From Planctomycetota bacterium (GTDB taxonomy: Bacteria; Planctomycetota; GCA-002687715): a stretch of 39,651 nt of DNA. The first letter of the stretch is position 1, and each line of letters starts with the position of its first letter. The notes under the pieces are model-generated. The model saw only the letters and a list, made by a program, of their open reading frames with translations. It was not told the origin of the DNA and ran no database searches. The DNA lies in NCBI GenBank assembly GCA_002687715.1, contig NZBC01000137.1, forward strand, positions 1-39,651, in the 5' to 3' direction. Below, one piece after another: positions 23,731 to 31,562 of the stretch. Position numbers and translations under genes: made by a program.

Positions 23731-25590
23731 ATGCCACGCCATCTCCTCACTGCCGGGCTCGTCGCCCTTGCGGCGTCCGTGCTTTGCGGGCAACAGTACG
23801 TCGACGTGACCGCTGCGGCCGGGCTGCAGCGGCCCGCGCAGAGCCTGCTTTTCCTCGGGGAGGGTCTCTGCACCGGGGACTTCGACCGGGACGGTGACCT
23901 GGATCTGGTGGTGGCCGAAGCGCCAGGCCAGCAGCTCCGCTACTTTCGGAATGACGGCGCGATGTCGTTCAGCGATCAAACCGCCGCATCCGGATTCGCA
24001 ACGTTCGGGATCGTTCGCGGACTGACGCCGGCGGACGTCGACGGAGACGGCGATCTCGATCTCTACGTCTGCCACTTCTTCGCGCCCAACGCACTGTACA
24101 TGAACGACGGCACCGGCTCGTTCACCGATGAAGCGCCCGCGCGCGGGGTCGATGTCGCGAGCGGAACGTGGGGCGCGACCTTCGGTGATTTCGACCGCGA
24201 TGGCAGACTCGACATGTACCTCGCGGTCCGGTCGACCCTCATCAACACGCAGACCCCGAACCTGCTCTTCCGGAACACGGGCGGCGGGTACTTCACGGAC
24301 GTGACCACGGCGTCCGGGACCGGACACCTCGGGCTCACTCTGGTCGCGAGCTTCATCGACTACGACCGCGACGGTTGGCCCGACATCTTCCTCGCAAACG
24401 ACAAGGGCACGAGCTTGCCGCCCAACACGATGTTCCGCAACAACGGTGACGGCACGTTCAACGACGTCGGAGTGGCCATCAACTGCGCGCAGGGCCTCTG
24501 CGGCATGGGACTCGACTACATCGACGCGTTCAACGATGGCGGCGTCGACCTGTTCGTCACCGATGCGCAGCCCGATCACTTGTTCCTCGAGTGGAACCCG
24601 GCCACCGGGATGTACACCGCCGTTCAGAATCTGTTCCTGACTCCGGTGCCGTCCATCGGGTGGAGCGCCCACTTCTTCGACCACGACAACGATATGTGGC
24701 CAGATCTCCACATCGTTCACTGGATGGGAATCAACCACCTGCAGCACAACCCGGCACAGCCATTCGGCCTCGGTATCGGGTGGCCGCAGATCTCCGCATC
24801 CATCGGACTCGACTCCCCGTACGCCCAGTACTCGGAACTCGCCGCCGATTTCGACAACGACGGCGACATCGACGTCCTCAACCGGACCTACATCCAGAAC
24901 CTCCTCTCCCCCCCGGGGCTGCTGCAGTTGATGCGCAACGACGTCGCAACGGCGAACTGGCTGAAGCTGCGTCTCGTCGGGACTGCGAGCAACCGCGACG
25001 GACTCGGCGCGGTCGTGCGCATCACCGCCGGCGGGGTCACCCAGGAGCAGGAGATGCGTTCGGGGATCGGCTACCTCACGAGTGGCCCGCTCGTTCTGCA
25101 TTTCGGCCTCGCCACCCAGGCTCAGACCGATCGCGTCGAGATCCGTTGGCCGTCAGGGCAGATCCAGGTCCTCGGATCCGTCGCTGCCAACCAGTTCCTC
25201 ACCGTGACCGAGCCGTCGCTCGGCGCCTCCGGAACGACGGCCGTGGGCACGACCCTGTCCCTCGAACTGGCCGTGCAGGGCGACGCGGGCCTCGGCTACC
25301 TCATGGCGCTGGCCGCCGCATCGGCGCCGGGCATCCCGGTCGCTGGGGGCCGGACGGTCCCGCTCAGCGTCGACCCGTTATCGCTCCTGACGTCGGCCAT
25401 CGGCAACCCGATCCTCCCCCTCCCCGCCGGCACGCTCTCCGCCGGTGGCTCGGCCACGTCGCCGCTGACGATCCCCAATCTCCCGTACCTCGTCGGCGCG
25501 AACATCCACTCGGCGGCCGTCACCTTCGACCCCACCTGGCCGGGCGGCATCAAGACGATCGTCGATGGGCAGGTCATCGTCATCCAGTAG
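23731..25590 (+). CDS. Secreted FG-GAP/VCBS repeat protein with ASPIC/UnbV domain
   Basis: Secreted protein of 619 residues. The start at ATG 23731 gives a clean signal peptide (cleavage about VLCG before QQY); the longer open frame upstream would bury it. It opens with YVDVTAAAGL, the usual first motif of this family. Seven Ca2+-binding FG-GAP loops follow: DFDRDGDLDLVV, DVDGDGDLDLYV, DFDRDGRLDMYL, DYDRDGWPDIFL, a degenerate DAFNDGGVDLFV, DHDNDMWPDLHI and DFDNDGDIDVLN. An ASPIC/UnbV domain (NWLKLRLVGTASNRDGLGA through VEIRWPSGQIQVLG) comes next. The last about 120 residues are a beta-rich tail. Such proteins are thought to be surface calcium-dependent propellers; the ligand is unknown. A TATCCT lies 10 nt before the ATG. 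Confidence 0.92.
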   Translation: MPRHLLTAGLVALAASVLCGQQYVDVTAAAGLQRPAQSLLFLGEGLCTGDFDRDGDLDLVVAEAPGQQLRYFRNDGAMSFSDQTAASGFATFGIVRGLTPADVDGDGDLDLYVCHFFAPNALYMNDGTGSFTDEAPARGVDVASGTWGATFGDFDRDGRLDMYLAVRSTLINTQTPNLLFRNTGGGYFTDVTTASGTGHLGLTLVASFIDYDRDGWPDIFLANDKGTSLPPNTMFRNNGDGTFNDVGVAINCAQGLCGMGLDYIDAFNDGGVDLFVTDAQPDHLFLEWNPATGMYTAVQNLFLTPVPSIGWSAHFFDHDNDMWPDLHIVHWMGINHLQHNPAQPFGLGIGWPQISASIGLDSPYAQYSELAADFDNDGDIDVLNRTYIQNLLSPPGLLQLMRNDVATANWLKLRLVGTASNRDGLGAVVRITAGGVTQEQEMRSGIGYLTSGPLVLHFGLATQAQTDRVEIRWPSGQIQVLGSVAANQFLTVTEPSLGASGTTAVGTTLSLELAVQGDAGLGYLMALAAASAPGIPVAGGRTVPLSVDPLSLLTSAIGNPILPLPAGTLSAGGSATSPLTIPNLPYLVGANIHSAAVTFDPTWPGGIKTIVDGQVIVIQ

Positions 25591-25680
25591 GCACTGAACG
25601 TCGGCCCGCTCGAACCGGGTGAGTGCGAGGCATCTGTTCTGATCGGGAGCACCTCCTTGTCAGGGAGCTGGGATCCGCAC

Positions 25681-25804
25681 TTGGAGCGGACGTGGAGAGC
25701 GTGTGAAGCAATCTGCTCTGGATGGGAGCGCGGACCTCCAGGTCCGCTCTGACGGCGCCGCCGGATCCGGACTCGGAGCGGACGTGGAGGTCCGCGCTCC
25801 CGGC
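25681..25804. repeat. Intergenic palindromic repeat, copy B
   Basis: Arms at 25724-25749 and 25776-25801 are 26-bp inverted repeats with one mismatch, around a 26-bp spacer (TGACGGCGCCGCCGGATCCG...). The AGAGCAG/TGCTTCACACG flank found to the right of copy A is here on the left and inverted (25681-25723), while the spacer keeps the same orientation, so the element is modular. The rest of the 301-bp gap 25591-25891 holds only a TATCGT box near 25859 and the RBS of the next gene. Confidence 0.87.
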
Positions 25805-25891
25805 GGATTGGGAGGCAAGGCCACCGTTCCCGACCGTTACGAGTCTCGATCCGCTTGCTATCGTGGCGCCTTCCCGACGGAGGCTCGAGTG

Positions 25892-28800
25892 ATGGCGCGC
25901 AGCCAGGAATTCCTGTTCGACACCCCCCTGAACGACACCGATTCCGAGATCGGAAGCCTCATCGAGGCCGAGAGCGGTCGTCAGGACGGCAAGCTCATTC
26001 TCATCGCGTCCGAGAGCCTGTGCCCCCGGCCGGTCCGGGAAGCGCTGGTGTCGGCCTATTCGGCGATCTATGCCGAGGGGTATCCCAGCACCCGGATGAT
26101 GCATTGGGAGCGGAACATCGTCCAGGACCGCGACCGCCATCTCGCGTTCAACCGTCGGTACGCCGATCGCCGTTACTACAAGGGCTGCGAGTACACGAAC
26201 TTCGTCGAGGTCCTGGCTCAGAAGCGGGCGGCGGAGGTCTTCGCAGCCAACGGGGTCCGCAAGGACGACATCTACGTCAACGTCCAGCCGCTGTCCGGAT
26301 CCGCGGCCAACAACGCGATCTACACCGCGTTCGTGCAACCGGGCGACCTCGTGATGGGGATGGCGCTCCCCCACGGCGGCCACCTCACCCACGGAAGCCA
26401 TCTCAACCGCAGCGGCAAGTTCTATCGCATCCATCCGTACCTGGTCGACGAGCAGACGGGTCGGCTCGACTACGACGCCATCAAGGACGCCTGCCGAGAA
26501 CATCAGCCGCGCCTGCTGATCGCAGGTGCCAGCGCGTACCCGTGGGAGTTCGACTGGCCGGCACTGCGCGAGGCCGCCGACCAGGTCGGTGAGCGGGGGT
26601 GTCTACTGCTCGCGGACATGTCCCACCCTTCGGGGTTGATCGCCGCCGGCGAGTTCTCCTCGCCCGTCGGCTACGCCGACGTCGTTTCGATGACGACGCA
26701 CAAGACCATGTGCGGACCCCGGGGAGCCATCATCCTCACGACGGACCGTGATCTCGCGGACCAGATCGACCTGGGCGTGTTCCCCGGCGAGCAAGGCGGC
26801 CCGCACATCAACCAGGTCGCCGCGAAAGCCGTCGCGTTCGGGCTCGCGCAGACGGACACGTTCAAACAACTCATGGGACGCGTTCGATCCAACGCCGACG
26901 CCTTGTGCGCCGCGCTCATCGATCGGGGAGTTCGAATCCAGGGCGGCGGCACCAAGAGCCACCTCTTCCTGATCGACCTGAAGGGCACGAAGAAGCCGTC
27001 GGGCATCCCGCTCTACGGGGACATCGCAGCCAACATCCTCGACCTCTGCAACATCACGACCAACAAGAACACCATCATCGGCGACGCTTCGGCCGCGCAC
27101 CCGACGGGGCTGCGTGTCGGCACGACGGTGCTCAGCCAGCAGGGTTACGACGAGAGCGACATGCGTACGCTCGCCGACCTCATCTGCAAGGTCGTCGATG
27201 GTTGCCAGACGTTCACCGTCACCACGGGCGGTGGCGTCCGCGGCCGGGCGCGTATCGATCGCGACGTCATGGAGGAGGTGAAGGCCGGGGTAGCCGCGCT
27301 GACCGGCGACACGCCCCCGGACACGCTCCCCGCCAACGAGGGTCCGCTCGAGATCAAGCGTCCCGCCGGAGCCGTCGAGGTGCGGGGCGAGCGCTCCGCG
27401 GTCTTCCTGCAGTGCATCCTCACGACGAACGTCATGGGCATGCGACCAGGCGACGAGCACCGTTCGTTCGTACTCGACCGCGAAGGTCGCGTGTTCCTCG
27501 AGGTCGAGATTCAGCGCGAGAAGGACCAGGAGGGCTTCCCGAGCTGGAACGTCGTGACCGCACCCGCGGGCGTTCCGGCGCTCGAAAGCTGGCTGCGCGG
27601 ACTGTCCGACGGGTACCTTCATTTCGACGACGACCTCACCCGCAAGGTGGACGGACCCGTGGCGCTGCGCCGAGACCTCAACAGCCTGCCCAGGACGAAC
27701 GGGCCGTTCGAGGTCTTTCTGGATCAGGCGGAACGACCGCCAGCAACAGAACGGCTCGCGAGCGCACCCGACCGCTTCGATCTGACCAAGCCGTGGTTCG
27801 TGGGACGCCACGTGCTCGACGAAGGACGGGAGATCACGGCCGAAGCTCCCCCGTACCGGTGGACGCCGGCCGAGGCCAATGGCCTGCGCAAGACGTCGAT
27901 GAACGCGCTCCACCAGGACCTGACCAAGGCCCACAACCTCGTGCCGTTTGCCGGCTGGGAGATGCCGGTCCTCTACACGTCGATCCTGGAGGAGCACCGC
28001 GCCGTGCGTACCACGGGAGGACTCTTCGACCTCGCGCACATGGGCACGATGGAGGTGATCGGTCCCGGCGCCACGCGCTTCCTCGATCTCGTGACCTCGA
28101 ACTTCGTCTGGAAGCTGCGTCCGGGCCAGAGCCACTACACCTACATCCTCAAGCCCGACGGGACGGTCATGGACGATCTGCTCGTCTACATGCTGGGCCA
28201 GGAGCGGTTCCTCGTCGTCGCCAACGCCTGCAACGCCGACGAGGTCCTGGAGTGGCTACGGCTGACGGCATCCGGTGAGGCGCGGCTGTCCCGCGAACGT
28301 CCTGATCTCGCGATCGACGTGCGGCCGATCGTCCGCGACCTCAAGGACCCGGACGAGGGCGGCGACGCGCAGCGAGTCGACCTCGGGTTCCAAGGTCCGA
28401 AGACGCGCGACGCGCTACTCGCGTTCGCGTCGGTGAATCCAGAAGCAGAACGCGCTATCGCCGGCCTGCGCAAGAACGAGCTCGCGGAAGTCACCATCGG
28501 CGACTTCGAACTCGTCGTCTCCCGCACGGGCTACACCGGCGAAGAAGTCGGATTCGAGATCTTCGTCCACCCGGACCTGGCCGGGTCGCTGTGGACGAGG
28601 TTGCTCGAGATCGGCGCCGATCAAGGCATCGTCCCCACCGGGCTCGGCGCTCGCGATTCGCTGCGCGCCGAAGCCGGGTTCCCGCTCTATGGCCACGAGC
28701 TCGCGGGCGACCTCGACATCCTCCCGGGTGAAGCTGGCTACGCCGCGTTCATCAAGGAGCACAAGCCCTTCTTCGTCGGACGCGATCCGCACCTCGCCCG

Positions 28801-29152
28801 CGCTCGCACCTCCAAGCGCCAGATCGCGCGCCTGCGGTTCGAGCACTCCGGGATCCGCATGTTCCAGCCCGGCGATCCGGTCGTGAACGGTCGCGGCAAG
28901 ATCGTCGGCGCGATCACCTCCACCATCCTCCCGGGCAACCGCCAGCTCGCGCTCGCGCTCGTGGACCTCCCGTCCGCGCGCCCCGGCAACCGCCTCGGCG
29001 CCTTCCTCCGGCCCCGCAAGCCCGCCGCCAACGGCCAGAAGCCCATCCATGAGCTCTCCCCCGGCGACATGGTCGCCGTCCCGGAGCCCGCCCTGGTCCT
29101 GGACCGGTTCCAGAAGGTCTGCGGCGAAGACGAGAGCAGCGGGTTGGGCTAG
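25892..29152 (+). CDS. Serine hydroxymethyltransferase / GcvT-like / aminomethyltransferase fusion
   Basis: One polypeptide of 1086 residues. Residues about 15-445 are a SHMT: YAEGYPS, NVQPLSGSAANNAIYTAF, HGGHLTHGS, LLADMSHPSGLIAAG and the PLP lysine K271 in TTHKTMCGPRGA. Residues about 475-660 resemble a shortened GcvT/YgfZ folate-binding domain (VEVRGERSAVFLQCILTTNV, LDREGRVFLEV, LTKPWFVGRHV). Residues about 667-1086 are a complete GcvT: FAGWEMPVLYTSILEEH, LFDLAHMGTMEV, DGTVMDDLLVYML, SRTGYTGEEVGFEIF, GLGARDSLRAEAG and EHKPFFVGRDP. SHMT and GcvT both act on THF/5,10-methylene-THF in serine-glycine interconversion, so the fusion could channel folate. The start is ATG 25892, with GGAGG 8 nt upstream. 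The SHMT part has a roughly 25-residue insertion (about 68-93). No gcvH or gcvP is nearby. Repeat copy C follows. Confidence 0.93.
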   Translation: MARSQEFLFDTPLNDTDSEIGSLIEAESGRQDGKLILIASESLCPRPVREALVSAYSAIYAEGYPSTRMMHWERNIVQDRDRHLAFNRRYADRRYYKGCEYTNFVEVLAQKRAAEVFAANGVRKDDIYVNVQPLSGSAANNAIYTAFVQPGDLVMGMALPHGGHLTHGSHLNRSGKFYRIHPYLVDEQTGRLDYDAIKDACREHQPRLLIAGASAYPWEFDWPALREAADQVGERGCLLLADMSHPSGLIAAGEFSSPVGYADVVSMTTHKTMCGPRGAIILTTDRDLADQIDLGVFPGEQGGPHINQVAAKAVAFGLAQTDTFKQLMGRVRSNADALCAALIDRGVRIQGGGTKSHLFLIDLKGTKKPSGIPLYGDIAANILDLCNITTNKNTIIGDASAAHPTGLRVGTTVLSQQGYDESDMRTLADLICKVVDGCQTFTVTTGGGVRGRARIDRDVMEEVKAGVAALTGDTPPDTLPANEGPLEIKRPAGAVEVRGERSAVFLQCILTTNVMGMRPGDEHRSFVLDREGRVFLEVEIQREKDQEGFPSWNVVTAPAGVPALESWLRGLSDGYLHFDDDLTRKVDGPVALRRDLNSLPRTNGPFEVFLDQAERPPATERLASAPDRFDLTKPWFVGRHVLDEGREITAEAPPYRWTPAEANGLRKTSMNALHQDLTKAHNLVPFAGWEMPVLYTSILEEHRAVRTTGGLFDLAHMGTMEVIGPGATRFLDLVTSNFVWKLRPGQSHYTYILKPDGTVMDDLLVYMLGQERFLVVANACNADEVLEWLRLTASGEARLSRERPDLAIDVRPIVRDLKDPDEGGDAQRVDLGFQGPKTRDALLAFASVNPEAERAIAGLRKNELAEVTIGDFELVVSRTGYTGEEVGFEIFVHPDLAGSLWTRLLEIGADQGIVPTGLGARDSLRAEAGFPLYGHELAGDLDILPGEAGYAAFIKEHKPFFVGRDPHLARARTSKRQIARLRFEHSGIRMFQPGDPVVNGRGKIVGAITSTILPGNRQLALALVDLPSARPGNRLGAFLRPRKPAANGQKPIHELSPGDMVAVPEPALVLDRFQKVCGEDESSGLG

Positions 29153-29167
29153 GCCGCCGGAATCTCA

Positions 29168-29308
29168 CCGGGAGCGCGGACCTCCAGGTCCGCTCTGACG
29201 GCCCAGCCGGATCCGGATCCGGATCCGAATCCGGAGCGGACCTGGAGGTCCGCGCTCCCGGCAGAGCAGATTGCCTTCCCCGCTCTGGAGGTCCACGCTC
29301 CCGACGGA
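29168..29308. repeat. Intergenic palindromic repeat, copy C
   Basis: Perfect 28-bp arms (29168-29195 and 29234-29261) surround a 38-bp spacer made of GGATCC/GGATCCGAATCC steps. The arms are identical to those of copy A. An AGAGCAGATTGC flank and a partial arm (to about 29308) follow on the right. It starts 15 bp after the stop of the SHMT-GcvT gene. The remaining 29309-29402 shows no gene; GGAG near 29395 is the RBS of the sigma factor gene. Confidence 0.88.
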
Positions 29309-29402
29309 CACGGAGAGGTGCGCTTCCGCCCCGGAGCGCCGCGTTTTCCCAGAACGACATAGGCGACCTCTCCACGCCATGCGTCAACCCTGACGGAGAG
29401 CG

Positions 29403-29987
29403 ATGGACCCTCAGGCAAAGACAGGCACCCCGGCCGATCTCGTACCCGCGGTCATACGCGGCGATGGGGAAGCTGTGGACACCTGGTACCGGCTCGAGTG
29501 GCCCGTCGTGTACCGACTTGGATTCGGCTTCCTCGCGAATGCGGCGGAGGCCCTGGACCTGGCGCAGGACGCGATGCTGCATCTGCTGGATCATCTCGGC
29601 GACTGGAACCCCGGCCGGAGCTACCCCGCGTGGCGAACGGCAGTGGTGGCCAACCTGTGCCGGGATCGCCTGCGGCGGCTGGCCACCCGTCAACGCGCGG
29701 AATCGTCGGAGGCGTTGCTGCTCCCGCAGCGGCTGCCCGCACCGGACGCCGGCGTCGAGGCGGAGGAGACCCGTACCATCCTCGTCGAATCGCTCGGCGC
29801 GCTGACCCCACGCGAGCGAGAGGTGTTCGTCCTCCACGACCTCGAGGGCGCGTCGTACGCCGAGGTCGCGGAATCGCTCACGATCCAGCAGAGCACCGCG
29901 CGCACGTTGGTGACCCTCGCGCGCCGCCGGCTGCGCAAGCTGCTCGGCCCGCGCCTCACGATCGATGACGGAGGACGTCATGGTTGA
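29403..29987 (+). CDS. ECF-type RNA polymerase sigma factor
   Basis: Sigma-70 family protein of 194 residues with region 2 (YRLGFGFLANAAEALDLAQDAMLHLLDHL and a basic WRTAVVANLCRDRLRRLA) and region 4. Region 4 reads LTPREREVFVLHDLEGASYAEVAESL, then a recognition helix QQSTARTLVTLARRRLRKLL. It recruits RNA polymerase to alternative promoters. It is the first gene of a tightly packed operon: the next gene starts at 29980, 8 nt before this stop. ECF genes of this kind usually precede their anti-sigma factor, which supports that role for the next gene. No -35/-10 autoregulatory motif could be assigned. Confidence 0.92.
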   Translation: MDPQAKTGTPADLVPAVIRGDGEAVDTWYRLEWPVVYRLGFGFLANAAEALDLAQDAMLHLLDHLGDWNPGRSYPAWRTAVVANLCRDRLRRLATRQRAESSEALLLPQRLPAPDAGVEAEETRTILVESLGALTPREREVFVLHDLEGASYAEVAESLTIQQSTARTLVTLARRRLRKLLGPRLTIDDGGRHG

Positions 29988-30489
29988 ACGCGACGAACCG
30001 CTCGACGATCTGCGCGACCTGTGGAACGACCAACCAACTCCGGACGTGCCGCACCCCGACGCGGCGCTCGACGCCGAGACCAAGGCGGTCCTCGACTGGA
30101 CCCGGCGGGCGTGGAACGCGGTGCCGACGCCGGCGATCCCCGCAACTCCCCGGGCCGCGCGGCGTCTCCGCTCTCGCTTCACACCGTGGCGAGCCGCGGC
30201 CGCCGCTTTGATCGCCATCTCGCTCGGTTTCGCGCTATCGACGTGGTGGTCTCAGGCCCCGGATACGACCGACGATGGCGACGCCGCCAGCCTGCCGATC
30301 GAGCGACCGCCCGAGACGACCCCAGCGCCCGTCATCACGGTGCGTCCAGACGGGATCGAGCTTCAAGCCGGCAACATCCGCCTGGTCATGCTCGACCCGC
30401 AGCCCCAAGGACCACCCCAGCAAACACCACCCCAGCAAACACCACCCCAGCAAACACCACCGCATCAGGAACGGAAGGAGAACCGATGA
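29980..30489 (+). CDS. Single-pass membrane protein, probable anti-sigma factor
   Basis: Protein of 169 residues. An N-terminal acidic, Pro-rich cytoplasmic part (about 1-68) is followed by one transmembrane helix (about 71-90). An extracytoplasmic tail has a short beta segment (VITVRPDGIELQAGNIRLVML) and a PPQQT repeat, ending in HQERKENR. No zinc-binding HxxxCxxC motif is present, so membership of the ZAS anti-sigma family is not supported by sequence; the role is inferred from position and topology. ATG 29980 has GGAGGA 4 nt upstream; ATG 29965 is an alternative. Both ends overlap neighbours (ATGA with the next gene). Confidence 0.72.
   Translation: MVERDEPLDDLRDLWNDQPTPDVPHPDAALDAETKAVLDWTRRAWNAVPTPAIPATPRAARRLRSRFTPWRAAAAALIAISLGFALSTWWSQAPDTTDDGDAASLPIERPPETTPAPVITVRPDGIELQAGNIRLVMLDPQPQGPPQQTPPQQTPPQQTPPHQERKENR
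30412..30456 (+). repeat. Three perfect 15-bp tandem repeats (PPQQT codons)
   Basis: The unit CCACCCCAGCAAACA occurs three times without change and continues into a diverged fourth copy (CCACCGCATCAG). It encodes a PPQQT repeat in the extracytoplasmic tail of the membrane protein. Exact codon identity suggests recent expansion by slippage. Confidence 0.95.
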
Positions 30490-31544
30490 CCCGCACGAGC
30501 CTTACGATCGTACTCGCACTCCTCGCGAGCCTGCCCCTCTCCGCCCAGGGGGGGGCAAGGAATCCGTCCAAGCAGCAAGAGCCTTACCCGACGCTGAAGC
30601 GTTCGGAACTCGTGGTCGCGTACTACCGCGTGAAGAACTCGAGGAGCGTGGATCTCGACGATCTCGTGAAGGCGGCGACGTCCGTCTACGGACGGTCGTT
30701 CCTCGTCGATGACCTGCCGCGCTCGTCTCGCCCGATGCGTAACATCTTCACCGTCGGACACTCCATCGCGGTGTTCGAGACCAACGACCGGGCCAAGGCC
30801 ATCATCAAGGAGCTGCCGCGTCTGGAGGAGGCCGCGATGCCGTCGGTATCCCCGAGACGGTCGCCGACGCGCGAATCCCTCGTGACCGAGTGGATCAAGC
30901 TCGAGTACGTCGAAGCGAAGAGCACCCAGCGAGTGCTGATGGCCTACCAACGCGTCGTTCCGTCTGCCGCGCAGGCTGACGCCGGCCCCAGCGTGCCGAA
31001 CATCACGGTCCACCCGGGCTCGAACAGCCTGCTCGTCCGCGAGACGAAGGAGAACCTGATCGGTATCCGACGCATCCTTGCGGAGATCGACGTCCCCGCA
31101 TCACCCCAGGCCTCGTCGCCGGCAGTGACGGTCGTCTGCCACGTCGTACGCGCAGCGACCGCTCCGGTCGAGCAGCAGAACCCGCTGCCCGCGGAGTTCA
31201 CCCGCAACCTGACCCAGCTCGTCGGCTGGAAGCACTTCGGCGTCCAGGGCACGAGCATCGTCCGGGCCAGCGCCCACAGCAAGGAAGTCACCAGCACGAT
31301 CGCCGTCGGCGAGGGCGGGACGGCCACGCTTGGCCTATCGAACCTCGGCTTCGATCAGCCGAGCGACACCCTGAAACTCGGCAAGGTCCATTTCCAGATG
31401 CGAACCACCGACCCCGACGACAGGAGCCCCGTCCTGCACTCGTTCGAGACGAGCACCGACGTGACCCTCGGCCAGTACACCGTGATCGGGGCGTTCGGCA
31501 AGACGCCGTACTTCCTGGTCATTCGCGCCGCCGTGCTGCGCTGA
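30486..31544 (+). CDS. Secreted secretin-N-domain-like protein without a pore domain
   Basis: Protein of 352 residues with a signal peptide (cleavage about SLPLSA before QGG). Residues about 131-202 read as a secretin N1/N2 domain: IKLEYVEAKSTQRVL, then VPNITVHPGSNSLLVRET, then IRRILAEIDVP. This matches GspD/PilQ repeats, where it is usually followed by another domain or the pore. Residues about 38-110 may be a second such domain (LVVAYYRVKN..., VDDLVKAATSVYG). The C terminus (about 210-352) is beta-rich and ends VIGAFGKTPYFLVIRAAV, but is too short for a secretin barrel. AAGGAG (30475-30480) and an ATGA overlap with the membrane protein show co-translation. The role is unknown; a periplasmic partner or signal sensor for the sigma/anti-sigma pair is possible. 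Confidence 0.75.
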   Translation: MTRTSLTIVLALLASLPLSAQGGARNPSKQQEPYPTLKRSELVVAYYRVKNSRSVDLDDLVKAATSVYGRSFLVDDLPRSSRPMRNIFTVGHSIAVFETNDRAKAIIKELPRLEEAAMPSVSPRRSPTRESLVTEWIKLEYVEAKSTQRVLMAYQRVVPSAAQADAGPSVPNITVHPGSNSLLVRETKENLIGIRRILAEIDVPASPQASSPAVTVVCHVVRAATAPVEQQNPLPAEFTRNLTQLVGWKHFGVQGTSIVRASAHSKEVTSTIAVGEGGTATLGLSNLGFDQPSDTLKLGKVHFQMRTTDPDDRSPVLHSFETSTDVTLGQYTVIGAFGKTPYFLVIRAAVLR

Positions 31545-31562
31545 TCCATCGGATGCGGGCGG

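Noticed and set aside
25703..25891. N-terminal extension of the SHMT fusion
   Set aside because: It translates repeat copy B. GGAGG and ATG at 25892 fit the SHMT N terminus.
26603..28135. 510-residue open frame opposite the SHMT-GcvT fusion
   Set aside because: Antisense shadow with no recognisable motif; the plus strand has complete SHMT and GcvT signatures.
29149..29418. Short minus-strand frame containing an ADLQVRS peptide
   Set aside because: It is a translation of intergenic repeat copy C. The same peptide arises from copies A and B, so it is a repeat artefact.
29980..30489. Zinc-binding anti-sigma (ZAS) domain
   Set aside because: No HxxxCxxC motif or any cysteine in the cytoplasmic part; only topology and position support an anti-sigma role.
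30486..31544. Complete secretin (type II/III/IV pore)
   Set aside because: Only N-like repeats are seen. The remaining C terminus, about 140 residues, lacks the secretin pore signature and is too short.
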